Positions 44,684-52,474 of a stretch of DNA of 64,000 bases are shown piece after piece. The notes beneath the pieces were generated by a model. The model saw only the letters and a list, made by a program, of their open reading frames with translations, was not told the origin of the DNA and did no database searches. Position numbers and translations under genes: made by a program. The stretch is from Nitrosopumilaceae archaeon (GTDB taxonomy: Archaea; Thermoproteota; Nitrososphaeria; Nitrososphaerales; Nitrosopumilaceae), in assembly GCA_024644385.1 (NCBI GenBank), contig JAHELB010000002.1:1-64000 (forward strand). Direction: 5' to 3'. Positions within the stretch are counted from its first letter, which is position 1, and the number at the start of each line of letters is the position of its first letter.

Positions 44684-45850
44684 TTAGAAGACAGGTAATC
44701 CCATTTTTCTAATACTAGGTTTTGACCTTTGTTTTGCCCGTTTAGAAAGATTTCTTAAAAGTTTTTGGCTAATCTCTTCTAAAACTTCACTTAGATCAAA
44801 TCCAACAGATTTGTAAATTAATGGAGCACGATGAGTTGTAGAAACTCTTATTGTAACCTCAAATTTTCCTTCTCTCTTTCCGCCGCTTCTTTGTTTTTTA
44901 ATTAAAACTCTTGCTTCGTGAATTTCTGAATAAGTTTTTTGTAATCTTTTTAGAGTTTTTTCAAATTTAGACCTAATCAAATTAGAGTTACGTTGATCTT
45001 CAGGCATTCCAACTATAAATAATGGAATTTGTGTTTCAATTTTGGATGCTAACAATCCTAGGATATCTTTGAAGGTAATTATTCCTTGTAGATTGTCCCA
45101 GAGATTAACAAGACAACATGTTGTATCACTTTTTAGCATAGATTTGAGAATTTTATTTAAATCATCATTCGGCGAACATTGAGGAATCCTGGTGCTACCA
45201 ATATTCCCAATTCTTGATTCTAATTTATGAACTCGGTTTGCTCCTATTGAGAAACGACCTAAACTTTCCTTGGGTAATATAGTCTCCAATAGATGAAATG
45301 AAGTCAGAACTTGTTTTATTTTGCCATTATTTAGGACTGGGAGATGATCGATTTTTTTACTAGTCATTATTCTTTTTGCGTTACTCAATGATTCGTTTGC
45401 ATCAATTATTGTAGGATTTTGTGTGTAGATTAGATTGGCTTTTATCCATTTGTTATCCTTTAATGAAAGTAATTTAAGAATTGATTTTGCAGTAACAACA
45501 CCTATAATTTTATTTTTGGAAACAACTGGAACTTCTCTTGTTTTATAATGGGTCATTATGTGGGACGCTTTTTGAATAGAATCCTCCGGAGAGACATATG
45601 GGACTGGAGAAAGAAAGGCATCTACTTTCATGGTTGTTATATTTTTTGCATTTAGCAAAGAAAGGATGTTAGTTGATAGGGTAGATTTTCCATTTATACA
45701 AAATACATCATAGGCATTATTTCTGCTAATTTTATTAATTACCGAAGATAGTGTTTCGTTAGGTTCAATAATTGTAGGTTTTGATATTAGTCTCTTTATT
45801 TTGGTAGATTGTAAATCTTTAAGATGTTCATAAATTGTATCTGTAATCAT
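44684..45850 (-). CDS. CBS-domain protein with C-terminal HPF-like domain
   Basis: The protein has 388 residues from ATG 45850; GTG 45871 is possible. Four CBS motifs span about 15-265 (for example TREVPVVSKNKIIGVVTAKSI). The last ~120 residues resemble the S30AE/hibernation-promoting fold: EGKFEVTIRVSTTHRAP, then VGFDLSEVLEEISQKLLRNLSKR. Archaeal CBS proteins of this kind are known to bind or dimerise ribosomes. An adenine-nucleotide-sensing ribosome hibernation factor is inferred. Confidence 0.8.
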   Translation of the reverse strand: MITDTIYEHLKDLQSTKIKRLISKPTIIEPNETLSSVINKISRNNAYDVFCINGKSTLSTNILSLLNAKNITTMKVDAFLSPVPYVSPEDSIQKASHIMTHYKTREVPVVSKNKIIGVVTAKSILKLLSLKDNKWIKANLIYTQNPTIIDANESLSNAKRIMTSKKIDHLPVLNNGKIKQVLTSFHLLETILPKESLGRFSIGANRVHKLESRIGNIGSTRIPQCSPNDDLNKILKSMLKSDTTCCLVNLWDNLQGIITFKDILGLLASKIETQIPLFIVGMPEDQRNSNLIRSKFEKTLKRLQKTYSEIHEARVLIKKQRSGGKREGKFEVTIRVSTTHRAPLIYKSVGFDLSEVLEEISQKLLRNLSKRAKQRSKPSIRKMGLPVF

Positions 45851-45970
45851 TTGATCTATCTGATAAATCACCCTGTTTTAAATTAAAAGAAACCTCTAGA
45901 TTTTCAAATTTGATTTTCATGTGTGATATTTGAGTTCATATATTTAACCGCAAAACTATCAATTGAATTA

Positions 45971-46834
45971 TTGTTATTAAAAAATGCTAGTTTAAATCAA
46001 ATAATAATAAAAAAAACTATTACCATCAACCCAAATACTAGTTTGCTCGATGCTAGAGGAATTTTACTTCGACATAATTTAAAACGACTTGTTGTGATTA
46101 ATTCTAAAAAAATTCCAGTTGGGATTATTACGGAAAAAGATATCGCAAAGACGATTTATGCTTTAGGTGACAAACCGATTAAATCTGTAAAGGTTTCAGG
46201 GTTTATGTCAAAAACACTATTTACCGTAAAAAAATCGGCATCAGTATATGATTGTGCTAAATTAATGAGAAAACATCGTATTAGTTCAGTTATTGTTTTG
46301 GCGAGAAACGGAATTTTAGAAGGGCTAGTTACAAAAACAGATTTAGCTTCAATTTTTCTAACACATGCTGTTTCTCCACTTAAAGTTTCAAAAATAATGA
46401 CTAGACGAGTAGTTACTGCAATGCCAGGAGATTCTTTGCTTTTTGTTGAAAGTTTGTTAATTCATAACAGAATTTCAAGAATTGTTATCCAACGAGATAA
46501 AATCCCTGTTGGAATAATCACATACAGAGATTTTGTGCCAGCGAAATTGCCATATTGGATTTCGCAATTTGCAGACCCTAAGGAGGTGGAGGATTATAAA
46601 ACCAAGAATTACCTTGGAGAGTTTCAAGTAAACCAAATGAGTCATTTACTTCAATTCAAAGCTGTAGATATTATGACGTCTAATCCAATTATAGTAAAAG
46701 CTGATGAGGATGTTAGTGTAGCTGTTTTATTAATGATAAGAAATGGTATAAGTGGAATACCAGTTGTAAAAAATTCCAAACTAGTAGGAATTATCACAAA
46801 AGCAGATGTTGTAAAAGCTATAGCAGAGGCTTAA
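45971..46834 (+). CDS. Four-CBS-domain protein
   Basis: The protein has 287 residues from TTG 45971; the frame opens at GTG 45923, but a TATA-like CATATATTTA inside that extension favours the later start. Four CBS motifs fill it as two Bateman modules (LKRLVVINSKKIPVGIITEKD, ISSVIVLARNGILEGLVTK, ISRIVIQRDKIPVGIIT, SGIPVVKNSKLVGIIT). These bind adenine nucleotides and usually regulate a partner; no catalytic domain is attached. Confidence 0.88.
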   Translation: MLLKNASLNQIIIKKTITINPNTSLLDARGILLRHNLKRLVVINSKKIPVGIITEKDIAKTIYALGDKPIKSVKVSGFMSKTLFTVKKSASVYDCAKLMRKHRISSVIVLARNGILEGLVTKTDLASIFLTHAVSPLKVSKIMTRRVVTAMPGDSLLFVESLLIHNRISRIVIQRDKIPVGIITYRDFVPAKLPYWISQFADPKEVEDYKTKNYLGEFQVNQMSHLLQFKAVDIMTSNPIIVKADEDVSVAVLLMIRNGISGIPVVKNSKLVGIITKADVVKAIAEA

Positions 46835-46835
46835 T

Positions 46836-47246
46836 TTATTTCACTATTAATAAGGAACAGGGGGAATTATTTGCAAGTTTATTTGATACACTACCAAGAA
46901 AAAATCTCGCTGTGGCACCAAGACCTTTACTTCCCACTATCATTAGATTACATTTTTTATTTTTAGCAAGTTTTACAATTTCATTTGTTATATTTCCCTC
47001 TTTTATTATCGTAGTTACATCAAGTCCTTTGTCATTAGCAGTTTTTTTTCCTTTCAGTAGAACTCTATTTCCAAACTTTCGAAGAATTTCTAGATACTCT
47101 TTTTTATCTAACAAATTTAACGATGGGGATTTATCAACGACATAAACTAAAATCAAATTTGATTGGTAAACTCTGGCAAGATCACACGCTTGAATAAGAG
47201 CTTTTTGAGAATTGTCCGAACCGTCTAATGGAACCAGGATGTTCAT
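46836..47246 (-). CDS. Universal stress protein (Usp copy 1)
   Basis: The protein has 136 residues from ATG 47246, chosen because TTTTATAAT lies about 25 nt before it; the frame opens at 47285. MNILVPLDGSDNSQKAL is the N-terminal motif and LMIVGSKGLGATARFFLGSVSNKLANNSPC carries the ATP-binding G-x2-G-x9-G pattern split over its length. It is probably an ATP-binding stress protein. Confidence 0.9.
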   Translation of the reverse strand: MNILVPLDGSDNSQKALIQACDLARVYQSNLILVYVVDKSPSLNLLDKKEYLEILRKFGNRVLLKGKKTANDKGLDVTTIIKEGNITNEIVKLAKNKKCNLMIVGSKGLGATARFFLGSVSNKLANNSPCSLLIVK

Positions 47247-47387
47247 GTATAATGATTTTCTCATATTATAAAAAATCATAATCATAGATATTAAACTAAA
47301 CCGTTGAAAATCAATTTGGAAAGAGTTGATTATTAAAATTGATAATCTAGATTTAGTATTAATTCATAAAAGTTAATTTGTATAGAA

Positions 47388-47816
47388 ATGATTAGGAAAA
47401 AAATAAAGAAAATTCTTGTTCCTTTAGACGGATCTAAAAATTCCATGAGGGGTCTGGATGAGGGAATTTATCTTGCAAGGCAATGTCAGGCAACAATTAC
47501 GGGCTTGTATGTTATCCCAATTTTTCCTAGAAATTTTGTTGATGCCATTATGCCATTTCAAATCCACCTAACAAAGATCGCAAAAAAATTTATGAGTGAA
47601 GCAAAAGACAGATGTGCCCAAAAAGGAATTGTTTTTAAATCTAAAATTATTTTTGGCAGTCCAACCGTGGAGATTGAAGAAGTATCGCGTAAGGGAAAAT
47701 TTGATATTATTATTATGGGTTCTAGGGGGCAAAGTGGATTAAAGGAAGTTTTTTTGGGCAGTGTAGCAAATGCGGTTGTCCATAAATCAAAAGTACCAGT
47801 GTTAGTGGTGAAATAG
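47388..47816 (+). CDS. Universal stress protein (Usp copy 2)
   Basis: The protein has 142 residues. KILVPLDGSKNSMRGLDEG opens the Usp fold, and IIIMGSRGQSGLKEVFLGSV is the nucleotide-binding loop. Its first 118 nt (47396-47513) are identical to the inverted copy in the Usp gene at 48845-49267, and a further 42 nt match near the 3' end, while the middle differs. That points to duplication and gene conversion. Confidence 0.93.
   Translation: MIRKKIKKILVPLDGSKNSMRGLDEGIYLARQCQATITGLYVIPIFPRNFVDAIMPFQIHLTKIAKKFMSEAKDRCAQKGIVFKSKIIFGSPTVEIEEVSRKGKFDIIIMGSRGQSGLKEVFLGSVANAVVHKSKVPVLVVK
47396..47513. repeat. 118-bp perfect inverted repeat, left arm
   Basis: This segment is base-for-base the reverse complement of 49148-49265. 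Both arms cover the first ~39 codons of Usp copies 2 and 4. The arms are about 1.6 kb apart, enclosing Usp copy 3 and a CBS gene. Confidence 0.95.
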
Positions 47817-47823
47817 TAATAGT

Positions 47824-48294
47824 ATGTTCTCAAAAATGTTGACTAAAATTTTAGTCCCGTATGATGGCTCAAAATTTTCAGCAAAGGCATTAACACGAGC
47901 TATGGAGCTTGCACACAACCTTGATTCAGAAATATTTTTATTTTCTGTAGTAAATGTAGGATATATTTCTCCTCCAGGATTACTCCGTAGTTTAATTAAA
48001 TCAAAAGAAGAAAAAGCTGCTATTAAAAAATGGTCAAAATCAGTTAAAGCGGATGCAGAAAGAATGTTGAAAAAGGCTGTAAAAAAATGTCAATCAAAAG
48101 GAATTACTGCATCATTTTGGATTGATCAGGGAGAAATTGCAAGTAAAATTTTGGATTTTGCAAAAGACAAAAAAATTTCATTAATAGTTATTGGAAGTCA
48201 GGGGCTTCATGGGATAGGACAATTAAAGACTTTAGGAAGTGTAAGTAGAAGGGTATCTGAAAATGCAAAATGCCCAGTTTTAATAGTAAGGTAA
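47824..48294 (+). CDS. Universal stress protein (Usp copy 3)
   Basis: The protein has 156 residues; ATG 47839 (MLTKILVPYDG) is an alternative start. KILVPYDGSKFSAKAL and LIVIGSQGLHGIGQLKTLGSVSRRVSENAKCPVL show the Usp fold and ATP-loop. It lies 7 nt after Usp copy 2, so the two are probably co-transcribed. Confidence 0.92.
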   Translation: MFSKMLTKILVPYDGSKFSAKALTRAMELAHNLDSEIFLFSVVNVGYISPPGLLRSLIKSKEEKAAIKKWSKSVKADAERMLKKAVKKCQSKGITASFWIDQGEIASKILDFAKDKKISLIVIGSQGLHGIGQLKTLGSVSRRVSENAKCPVLIVR

Positions 48295-48331
48295 CCTAAT
48301 TTTCTTTCGTTATATTAAAAATTAAATTTTT

Positions 48332-48772
48332 TTATTGTTCTTTTTGCATTCTGGTAAGGATTTGATCACAGATTTTTCTCATTTCAGAGTCAGATCCAAT
48401 ACTACAAATTTCCACTAAATCCGATGTTGTTATTATCCCCACAACTTTGTTGTCCTCTATTACTGGTAATTTGTGAATGTGATTTTCCTTCATTTCTTCA
48501 GCTGCTTCCCAAACTGTTTCATCAGGATCAATTGATATCAGGGGTGAGGACATTACTTGTTCTATTGGAGAGGTGATTGGCTTTTCTTTAGAAACAATGC
48601 GTTTAACAAAGTCTCTTTCTGTAAGAATTCCTACCGGTAATCCATCTCTAGTTGCAATGATACATCCAATATTTTTATCATCCATTAATTTTGCTGCTTC
48701 TTTGATAGTTGCCAAAGAATCTAAGGAATTTACCTTGTCAATCATGACATCCCTTACAAAGGTATGGGCCAT
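48332..48772 (-). CDS. Two-CBS-domain protein
   Basis: The protein has 146 residues with one Bateman module: IGCIIATRDGLPVGILTERDF and IHKLPVIEDNKVVGIITTSDL. It closely resembles the protein at 49409-49873. No effector domain is attached. It lies between Usp copies 3 and 4. Confidence 0.9.
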   Translation of the reverse strand: MAHTFVRDVMIDKVNSLDSLATIKEAAKLMDDKNIGCIIATRDGLPVGILTERDFVKRIVSKEKPITSPIEQVMSSPLISIDPDETVWEAAEEMKENHIHKLPVIEDNKVVGIITTSDLVEICSIGSDSEMRKICDQILTRMQKEQ

Positions 48773-48825
48773 ATTTTTAACACAAATGTTATTCTAATAA
48801 AGAAGATCCCAATTTTCATCTTGAG

Positions 48826-48851
48826 AAAGTAGTTTATGATAAAACTACTTT
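48826..48851. other. 10-bp hairpin at the 3' end of Usp copy 4
   Basis: AAAGTAGTTT pairs with AAACTACTTT around a 6-nt loop. The stop codon of the minus-strand Usp gene lies inside the stem. No clear U-tract follows on the minus strand, so a transcript-end or stability role is more likely than intrinsic termination. Confidence 0.45.
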
Positions 48852-49267
48852 ACGATTAAAATGGGTATATTGGATTTATGAAGAACTGAGTTTGAAGTGC
48901 TTCCAAGAAAAGCTTCTTTTAATCCACTTTGCCCCCTAGAACCCATAATAATAATATCATATGATTTTTTTTTTGAGAAATTAATAATTTTAGAAGCCTC
49001 ATCACCATATACTACTTGGTCATCAAAAACAATTCCATTTTGTGCAGCTCGTTTTTTGGCTTTTGCCATAAATTTAGCGGCATTATTAAGTAAGTATTTT
49101 TCAGCGTATGAAATTTGAGAATTAGTTTGGGGTTTTGCTAAGGGAACAACATACAAGCCCGTAATTGTTGCCTGACATTGCCTTGCAAGATAAATTCCCT
49201 CATCCAGACCCCTCATGGAATTTTTAGATCCGTCTAAAGGAACAAGAATTTTCTTTATTTTTTTCAT
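48845..49267 (-). CDS. Universal stress protein (Usp copy 4)
   Basis: The protein has 140 residues. The N-terminus is identical to Usp copy 2 through GLYV, then diverges (VPLAKPQTNSQ), and the ATP-loop IIIMGSRGQSGLKEAFLGST is again nearly identical. Its gene is inverted relative to copy 2. The differing middle suggests distinct partners or ligands with a shared nucleotide pocket. Confidence 0.93.
   Translation of the reverse strand: MKKIKKILVPLDGSKNSMRGLDEGIYLARQCQATITGLYVVPLAKPQTNSQISYAEKYLLNNAAKFMAKAKKRAAQNGIVFDDQVVYGDEASKIINFSKKKSYDIIIMGSRGQSGLKEAFLGSTSNSVLHKSNIPILIVK
49148..49265. repeat. 118-bp perfect inverted repeat, right arm
   Basis: This is the reverse complement of 47396-47513, covering the first codons of Usp copy 4. 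Perfect identity including third codon positions means recent exchange rather than selection on protein sequence. Confidence 0.95.
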
Positions 49268-49408
49268 AAATAATTAATTGTAAAATAGAATTTAAGAAGT
49301 TTTCAAAATATCATCAATAATAATTCCAAAATAGTATTCTCTTGTTTGATTTTCAAGAATGAGATTATGCGAAGTCTCTATAATACTTGAAAAACTAAAT
49401 TAAATGAT

Positions 49409-49873
49409 ATGGAATCTAGGGCTAGAGGTATTACGGTAAAGAATATTATGAATAAATCGATTATTTCCGTTGACGCCACTCTTTCTTCCAATGAGGCTGC
49501 AAAAATGATGGAAGATACAAAAGTAGGTGCCGTAATTGTGATGGAGAACAACACGCCGATAGGGATTGTTACAGATAGAGATTTTGCAATTAAAATTGTA
49601 GCTCATGCTTATCAAATTACAACTCCAGTAAAACAGATCATGTCTTCTCCACTTATTGCCACCAGTCCAGATGAAACAGTTTTGATGGCTGCAGATCTAA
49701 TGTATACCAGGGATATCAGGAAATTGCCTGTAATTGACAATGACAAAGTGGTGGGGATAGTTACAGCTTCAGATCTAGTTAAACAACTAGCTATATCAAC
49801 TGAGGAGGATATCCAAAAAATGTATCATGAAACTGTAATCAAGGTTTACAAACAATATAGTCCTTATAATTAA
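49409..49873 (+). CDS. Two-CBS-domain protein
   Basis: The protein has 154 residues with one Bateman module: VGAVIVMENNTPIGIVTDRDF and IRKLPVIDNDKVVGIVTASDL. It is a paralogue of the protein at 48332-48772. The C-terminal tail (EEDIQKMYHETVIKVYKQY) is helical. Its 3' end overlaps crcB by 4 nt. Confidence 0.9.
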   Translation: MESRARGITVKNIMNKSIISVDATLSSNEAAKMMEDTKVGAVIVMENNTPIGIVTDRDFAIKIVAHAYQITTPVKQIMSSPLIATSPDETVLMAADLMYTRDIRKLPVIDNDKVVGIVTASDLVKQLAISTEEDIQKMYHETVIKVYKQYSPYN

Positions 49874-50253
49874 CCTTGATTAACTAAGGTAGTCATTATA
49901 GATTTTCCTGCAATTAAGGCACCAATTGATAACCCAATGTTTGTTACAATATTAACTGCTAATGTTGTATAATGATGATTATCTAATAGATTGCTAGAAT
50001 CAAGGGCAAAAGAAGACATGGTTGTCAAAGATCCACAAAATCCTACAGCCGCTAATAGAGAATATCTACCATCGAGATTCCATTGTTCTGATAATACTAT
50101 AAAAATTCCTAAAACGAAGGCTCCAATAATGTTAACAATCAAAACATTCACTGGAAGGGTATTGAAAATTAACGGTGATTCAGTAATCTTGTACCTTAAA
50201 AAAGCGCCAAAAACAGATCCTACTGCCAAAAAAATAAATTCTAAACCTTTCAT
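49870..50253 (-). CDS. crcB: CrcB/Fluc fluoride channel
   Basis: The protein has 127 residues and four membrane helices. Family motifs are GSVFGAFLRY at the N-terminus, NIIGAFVLGI and GFCGSLTTMSSFALD. Fluc channels export fluoride as dual-topology dimers, which fits a single gene. I looked for a fluoride riboswitch upstream and found none. Confidence 0.92.
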   Translation of the reverse strand: MKGLEFIFLAVGSVFGAFLRYKITESPLIFNTLPVNVLIVNIIGAFVLGIFIVLSEQWNLDGRYSLLAAVGFCGSLTTMSSFALDSSNLLDNHHYTTLAVNIVTNIGLSIGALIAGKSIMTTLVNQG

Positions 50254-50420
50254 TTTCTATCCACTATTATCGTCTTTTTTAATAGTATTAACATGACTTG
50301 ATATCAATTTGATTCCACACGTAAAGTAAATTATAATAATTTAATTTTAATTTAGATTATGAAAAATAGATTGATTTAGACTCCTTCGTTTAATTTATCA
50401 TGAAAAATGTAACTAGGATT

Positions 50421-50428
50421 TTTATAGG
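50421..50428 (+). promoter_or_regulatory. Putative TATA box of the DUF1059 gene
   Basis: TTTATAGG lies about 25 nt before ATG 50449 and predicts a leaderless transcript. Confidence 0.45.
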
Positions 50429-50448
50429 TTCGGTATTTTTCCAAGCTA

Positions 50449-50640
50449 ATGACCCTTAAACTTCGCTGCGATGAATATGGGTTTGAGTGTGATTTTTCTT
50501 TAGAAGGAGAAAAAAGCCTTGAACTACTCGAAAAGCTAAGAATACATTTTGAGGAAGAACATGGAATAGAATATCCGATTGATGCAGTAATTCAGATGAT
50601 TGTAAACCGTGGCCATTCTCTTGATTCTATAAAGAAATAG
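50449..50640 (+). CDS. DUF1059 family small protein
   Basis: The protein has 63 residues. RCDEYGFECDFSLEGEKSLELLEKLRIH is split over the family core, with the paired Cys in RCDEYGFEC and HFEEEHGIE near the middle. DUF1059 proteins are small, of unknown function, and common in archaea. Confidence 0.75.
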   Translation: MTLKLRCDEYGFECDFSLEGEKSLELLEKLRIHFEEEHGIEYPIDAVIQMIVNRGHSLDSIKK

Positions 50641-50820
50641 AAAATTTTAAGAATTAATTTTTTATTTATTTTTAACATTTATTAGAATGTATGATATATT
50701 AAAAAATAAGTTTAGTTTTAGAAATTAATGAGGAATTTTTGGTGAAGAAAGTCTTATTTTGATTTCAAAATTACCTCCTTCGATTTGTTTTTATGTTTTG
50801 TATAACATTTACTAGTAGTA

Positions 50821-51741
50821 GTGGTAGCGTATTATTCTAGTGATTATGATGTCAAGTGTCAACTCGATACTTGCAAAACCTACCCTGTGATAACAGATTC
50901 AAATAGAGGAGAAGTTTTTTGCGGGGGTTGCGGGCTTGTCTTAGTGCAAAACTTGGACGACATGTCACAAGAAAATCATAGTTATAGTTCAGAAGATTTT
51001 ATGAAAAATGCCAGAACGGGTCCTGCAACATCACTTACAATGTACGATAAAGGATTATCAACGGTGATAGGAACTAACAAGGATTCTTCTGGAAACAGTT
51101 TATCAAGTAAAACCAAGTTTGAATTTAAAAGACTTCGCACATGGGACCAAAGGAGTAAATCAAAAACAACTTCTTCATTAAGTAAGGCCTTTACACTATT
51201 ACATGGAATGAAAACGAAAATTGGGGTATCTAATAATGTAGTCGAAAATGCGGCATATATTTATCGAAAAGCAGTAAGTGCCAAACTTACAAGAGGGCGA
51301 ACTATGTCATCATTAATTGCAGCATCTTTGTATGCTTCATGTAGGCAAAATAATATCCCTCGTACCCTAGACGATATTGCGCTTGCTGGAAATGTGGAGC
51401 GAAGGATTTTATCAAGAGATCTAAGAACAATCATAAAAAAACTATCCTTGAATCTGAATCAATATGATACTGCATCATTTATTGTAAAGATTTCAAATAA
51501 CATGAATTTAGGTGAAAAAACTAAAAGAGATGCCTTTGAAATTCTAAAAAGATGTGAAGATGAAGGAATTACCGCAGGAAAACACCCTGTTGCACAGGCA
51601 GCCGCATCATTATATATTGCATGTATTGTTAATGGGGAAAAAATTAGTCAAAAAAAGTTTTCAGTTGAATCTGGAGTTAGCGATGTTACAATTCGAAATC
51701 GGGCATCATTAATCAAAAAGACTTTAAGAATAGCTGACTAG
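50821..51741 (+). CDS. tfb: Transcription initiation factor TFB
   Basis: The protein has 306 residues. An N-terminal zinc ribbon (CQLDTC and CGGC, about 13-41) recruits RNA polymerase; the B-reader/linker follows; two cyclin folds span about 105-200 and 205-300 (MSSLIAASLYASCRQNNIP; HPVAQAAASLYIACIVNG) and bind TBP and the BRE. The start is GTG 50821, with TGTATAAC about 20 nt upstream. Thaumarchaea usually carry several TFBs; which this is cannot be told. Confidence 0.94.
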   Translation: MVAYYSSDYDVKCQLDTCKTYPVITDSNRGEVFCGGCGLVLVQNLDDMSQENHSYSSEDFMKNARTGPATSLTMYDKGLSTVIGTNKDSSGNSLSSKTKFEFKRLRTWDQRSKSKTTSSLSKAFTLLHGMKTKIGVSNNVVENAAYIYRKAVSAKLTRGRTMSSLIAASLYASCRQNNIPRTLDDIALAGNVERRILSRDLRTIIKKLSLNLNQYDTASFIVKISNNMNLGEKTKRDAFEILKRCEDEGITAGKHPVAQAAASLYIACIVNGEKISQKKFSVESGVSDVTIRNRASLIKKTLRIAD

Positions 51742-51746
51742 GTTAA

Positions 51747-52130
51747 TTATAAAATTGTTATTGACGAAAAAGGTTTTTCATATAATATTTCTTGAAGTTG
51801 ACTTACCAATTCCATTATTACTTTGATCTGCTCCAAAGTTATCGCTCTAAGATTTTCAATTATTTTATTTAATTCATTAATTTGTATCTGTAAGTTGAGA
51901 TTTTCCTCTCTTAGTTTTGAATTTTCTTCTTTTAATTTTTGAATTTTTTCTGTATCACTTTCTTCTGGAAATGGGTCTCGAATTGGTTCAGGTTCTGGAA
52001 CTTTAATAGGTTTAGGTTCTGGAGATGGTTCTGGTATTTTTGGTGGCTCTGGCTCTTGAGCAAAAACTGGTAAAATTAAAAATAATGAAAAAATAATTAT
52101 TATTAATCCAAAGTTTAAATTCTTTTTCAA
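51747..52130 (-). CDS. Secreted Pro-rich coiled-coil protein
   Basis: The protein has 127 residues. A signal peptide (1-24, ending FAQ) is followed by a Pro/Glu-rich segment (about 25-55, repeating PEPxP units) and a coiled coil (56-115: LKEENSKLREENLNLQIQINELN is split by leucine heptads). No anchor is seen. It resembles short cell-surface spacers. It converges on tfb with a 5-nt gap. Confidence 0.7.
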   Translation of the reverse strand: MKKNLNFGLIIIIFSLFLILPVFAQEPEPPKIPEPSPEPKPIKVPEPEPIRDPFPEESDTEKIQKLKEENSKLREENLNLQIQINELNKIIENLRAITLEQIKVIMELVSQLQEILYEKPFSSITIL

Positions 52131-52225
52131 TTAATCATTACCCCAATTTAATGAATTAATTTTTTGTATATGAATATAATTACTGTTTTCTATTACTGAT
52201 AATAGATATGAAATGAAAAAAGAAA

Positions 52226-52444
52226 TTATTTAAAGAAATCAAATTCTTGATCTTTTTTCTGTTTTGGTAGGTCTTCCATAACGGCTTGGACTACTTCATT
52301 ATGATTGTAGGTAAGATGTCGTAGGAATTTTGCAGATTCGTCAGATCTGGTTTTCTCGTCTGCAAACAACATTTCAGGACTACTCAATTCTTTCATCATT
52401 ATATTGCATTCTTTACATGGATCGAAGTCAAGATAGAGTTTCAT
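52226..52444 (-). CDS. Small protein with a CxxC motif
   Basis: The protein has 72 residues. CKEC at about 10-13 is the only clear motif; HLTYNHNEVVQAVMEDL may form a helix. It might bind metal or be redox active. It is 31 nt downstream of cdc48 on the same... strand order (cdc48 ends at 52475), so it may be the third gene of the hsp20-cdc48 transcript. Confidence 0.6.
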   Translation of the reverse strand: MKLYLDFDPCKECNIMMKELSSPEMLFADEKTRSDESAKFLRHLTYNHNEVVQAVMEDLPKQKKDQEFDFFK

Positions 52445-52474
52445 AATTTCAAGGTATATTCCTTAGTATTTAGA

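Noticed and set aside
50254-50330. Fluoride riboswitch upstream of crcB
   Set aside because: No matching conserved sequence or pseudoknot pattern is present before the crcB start.
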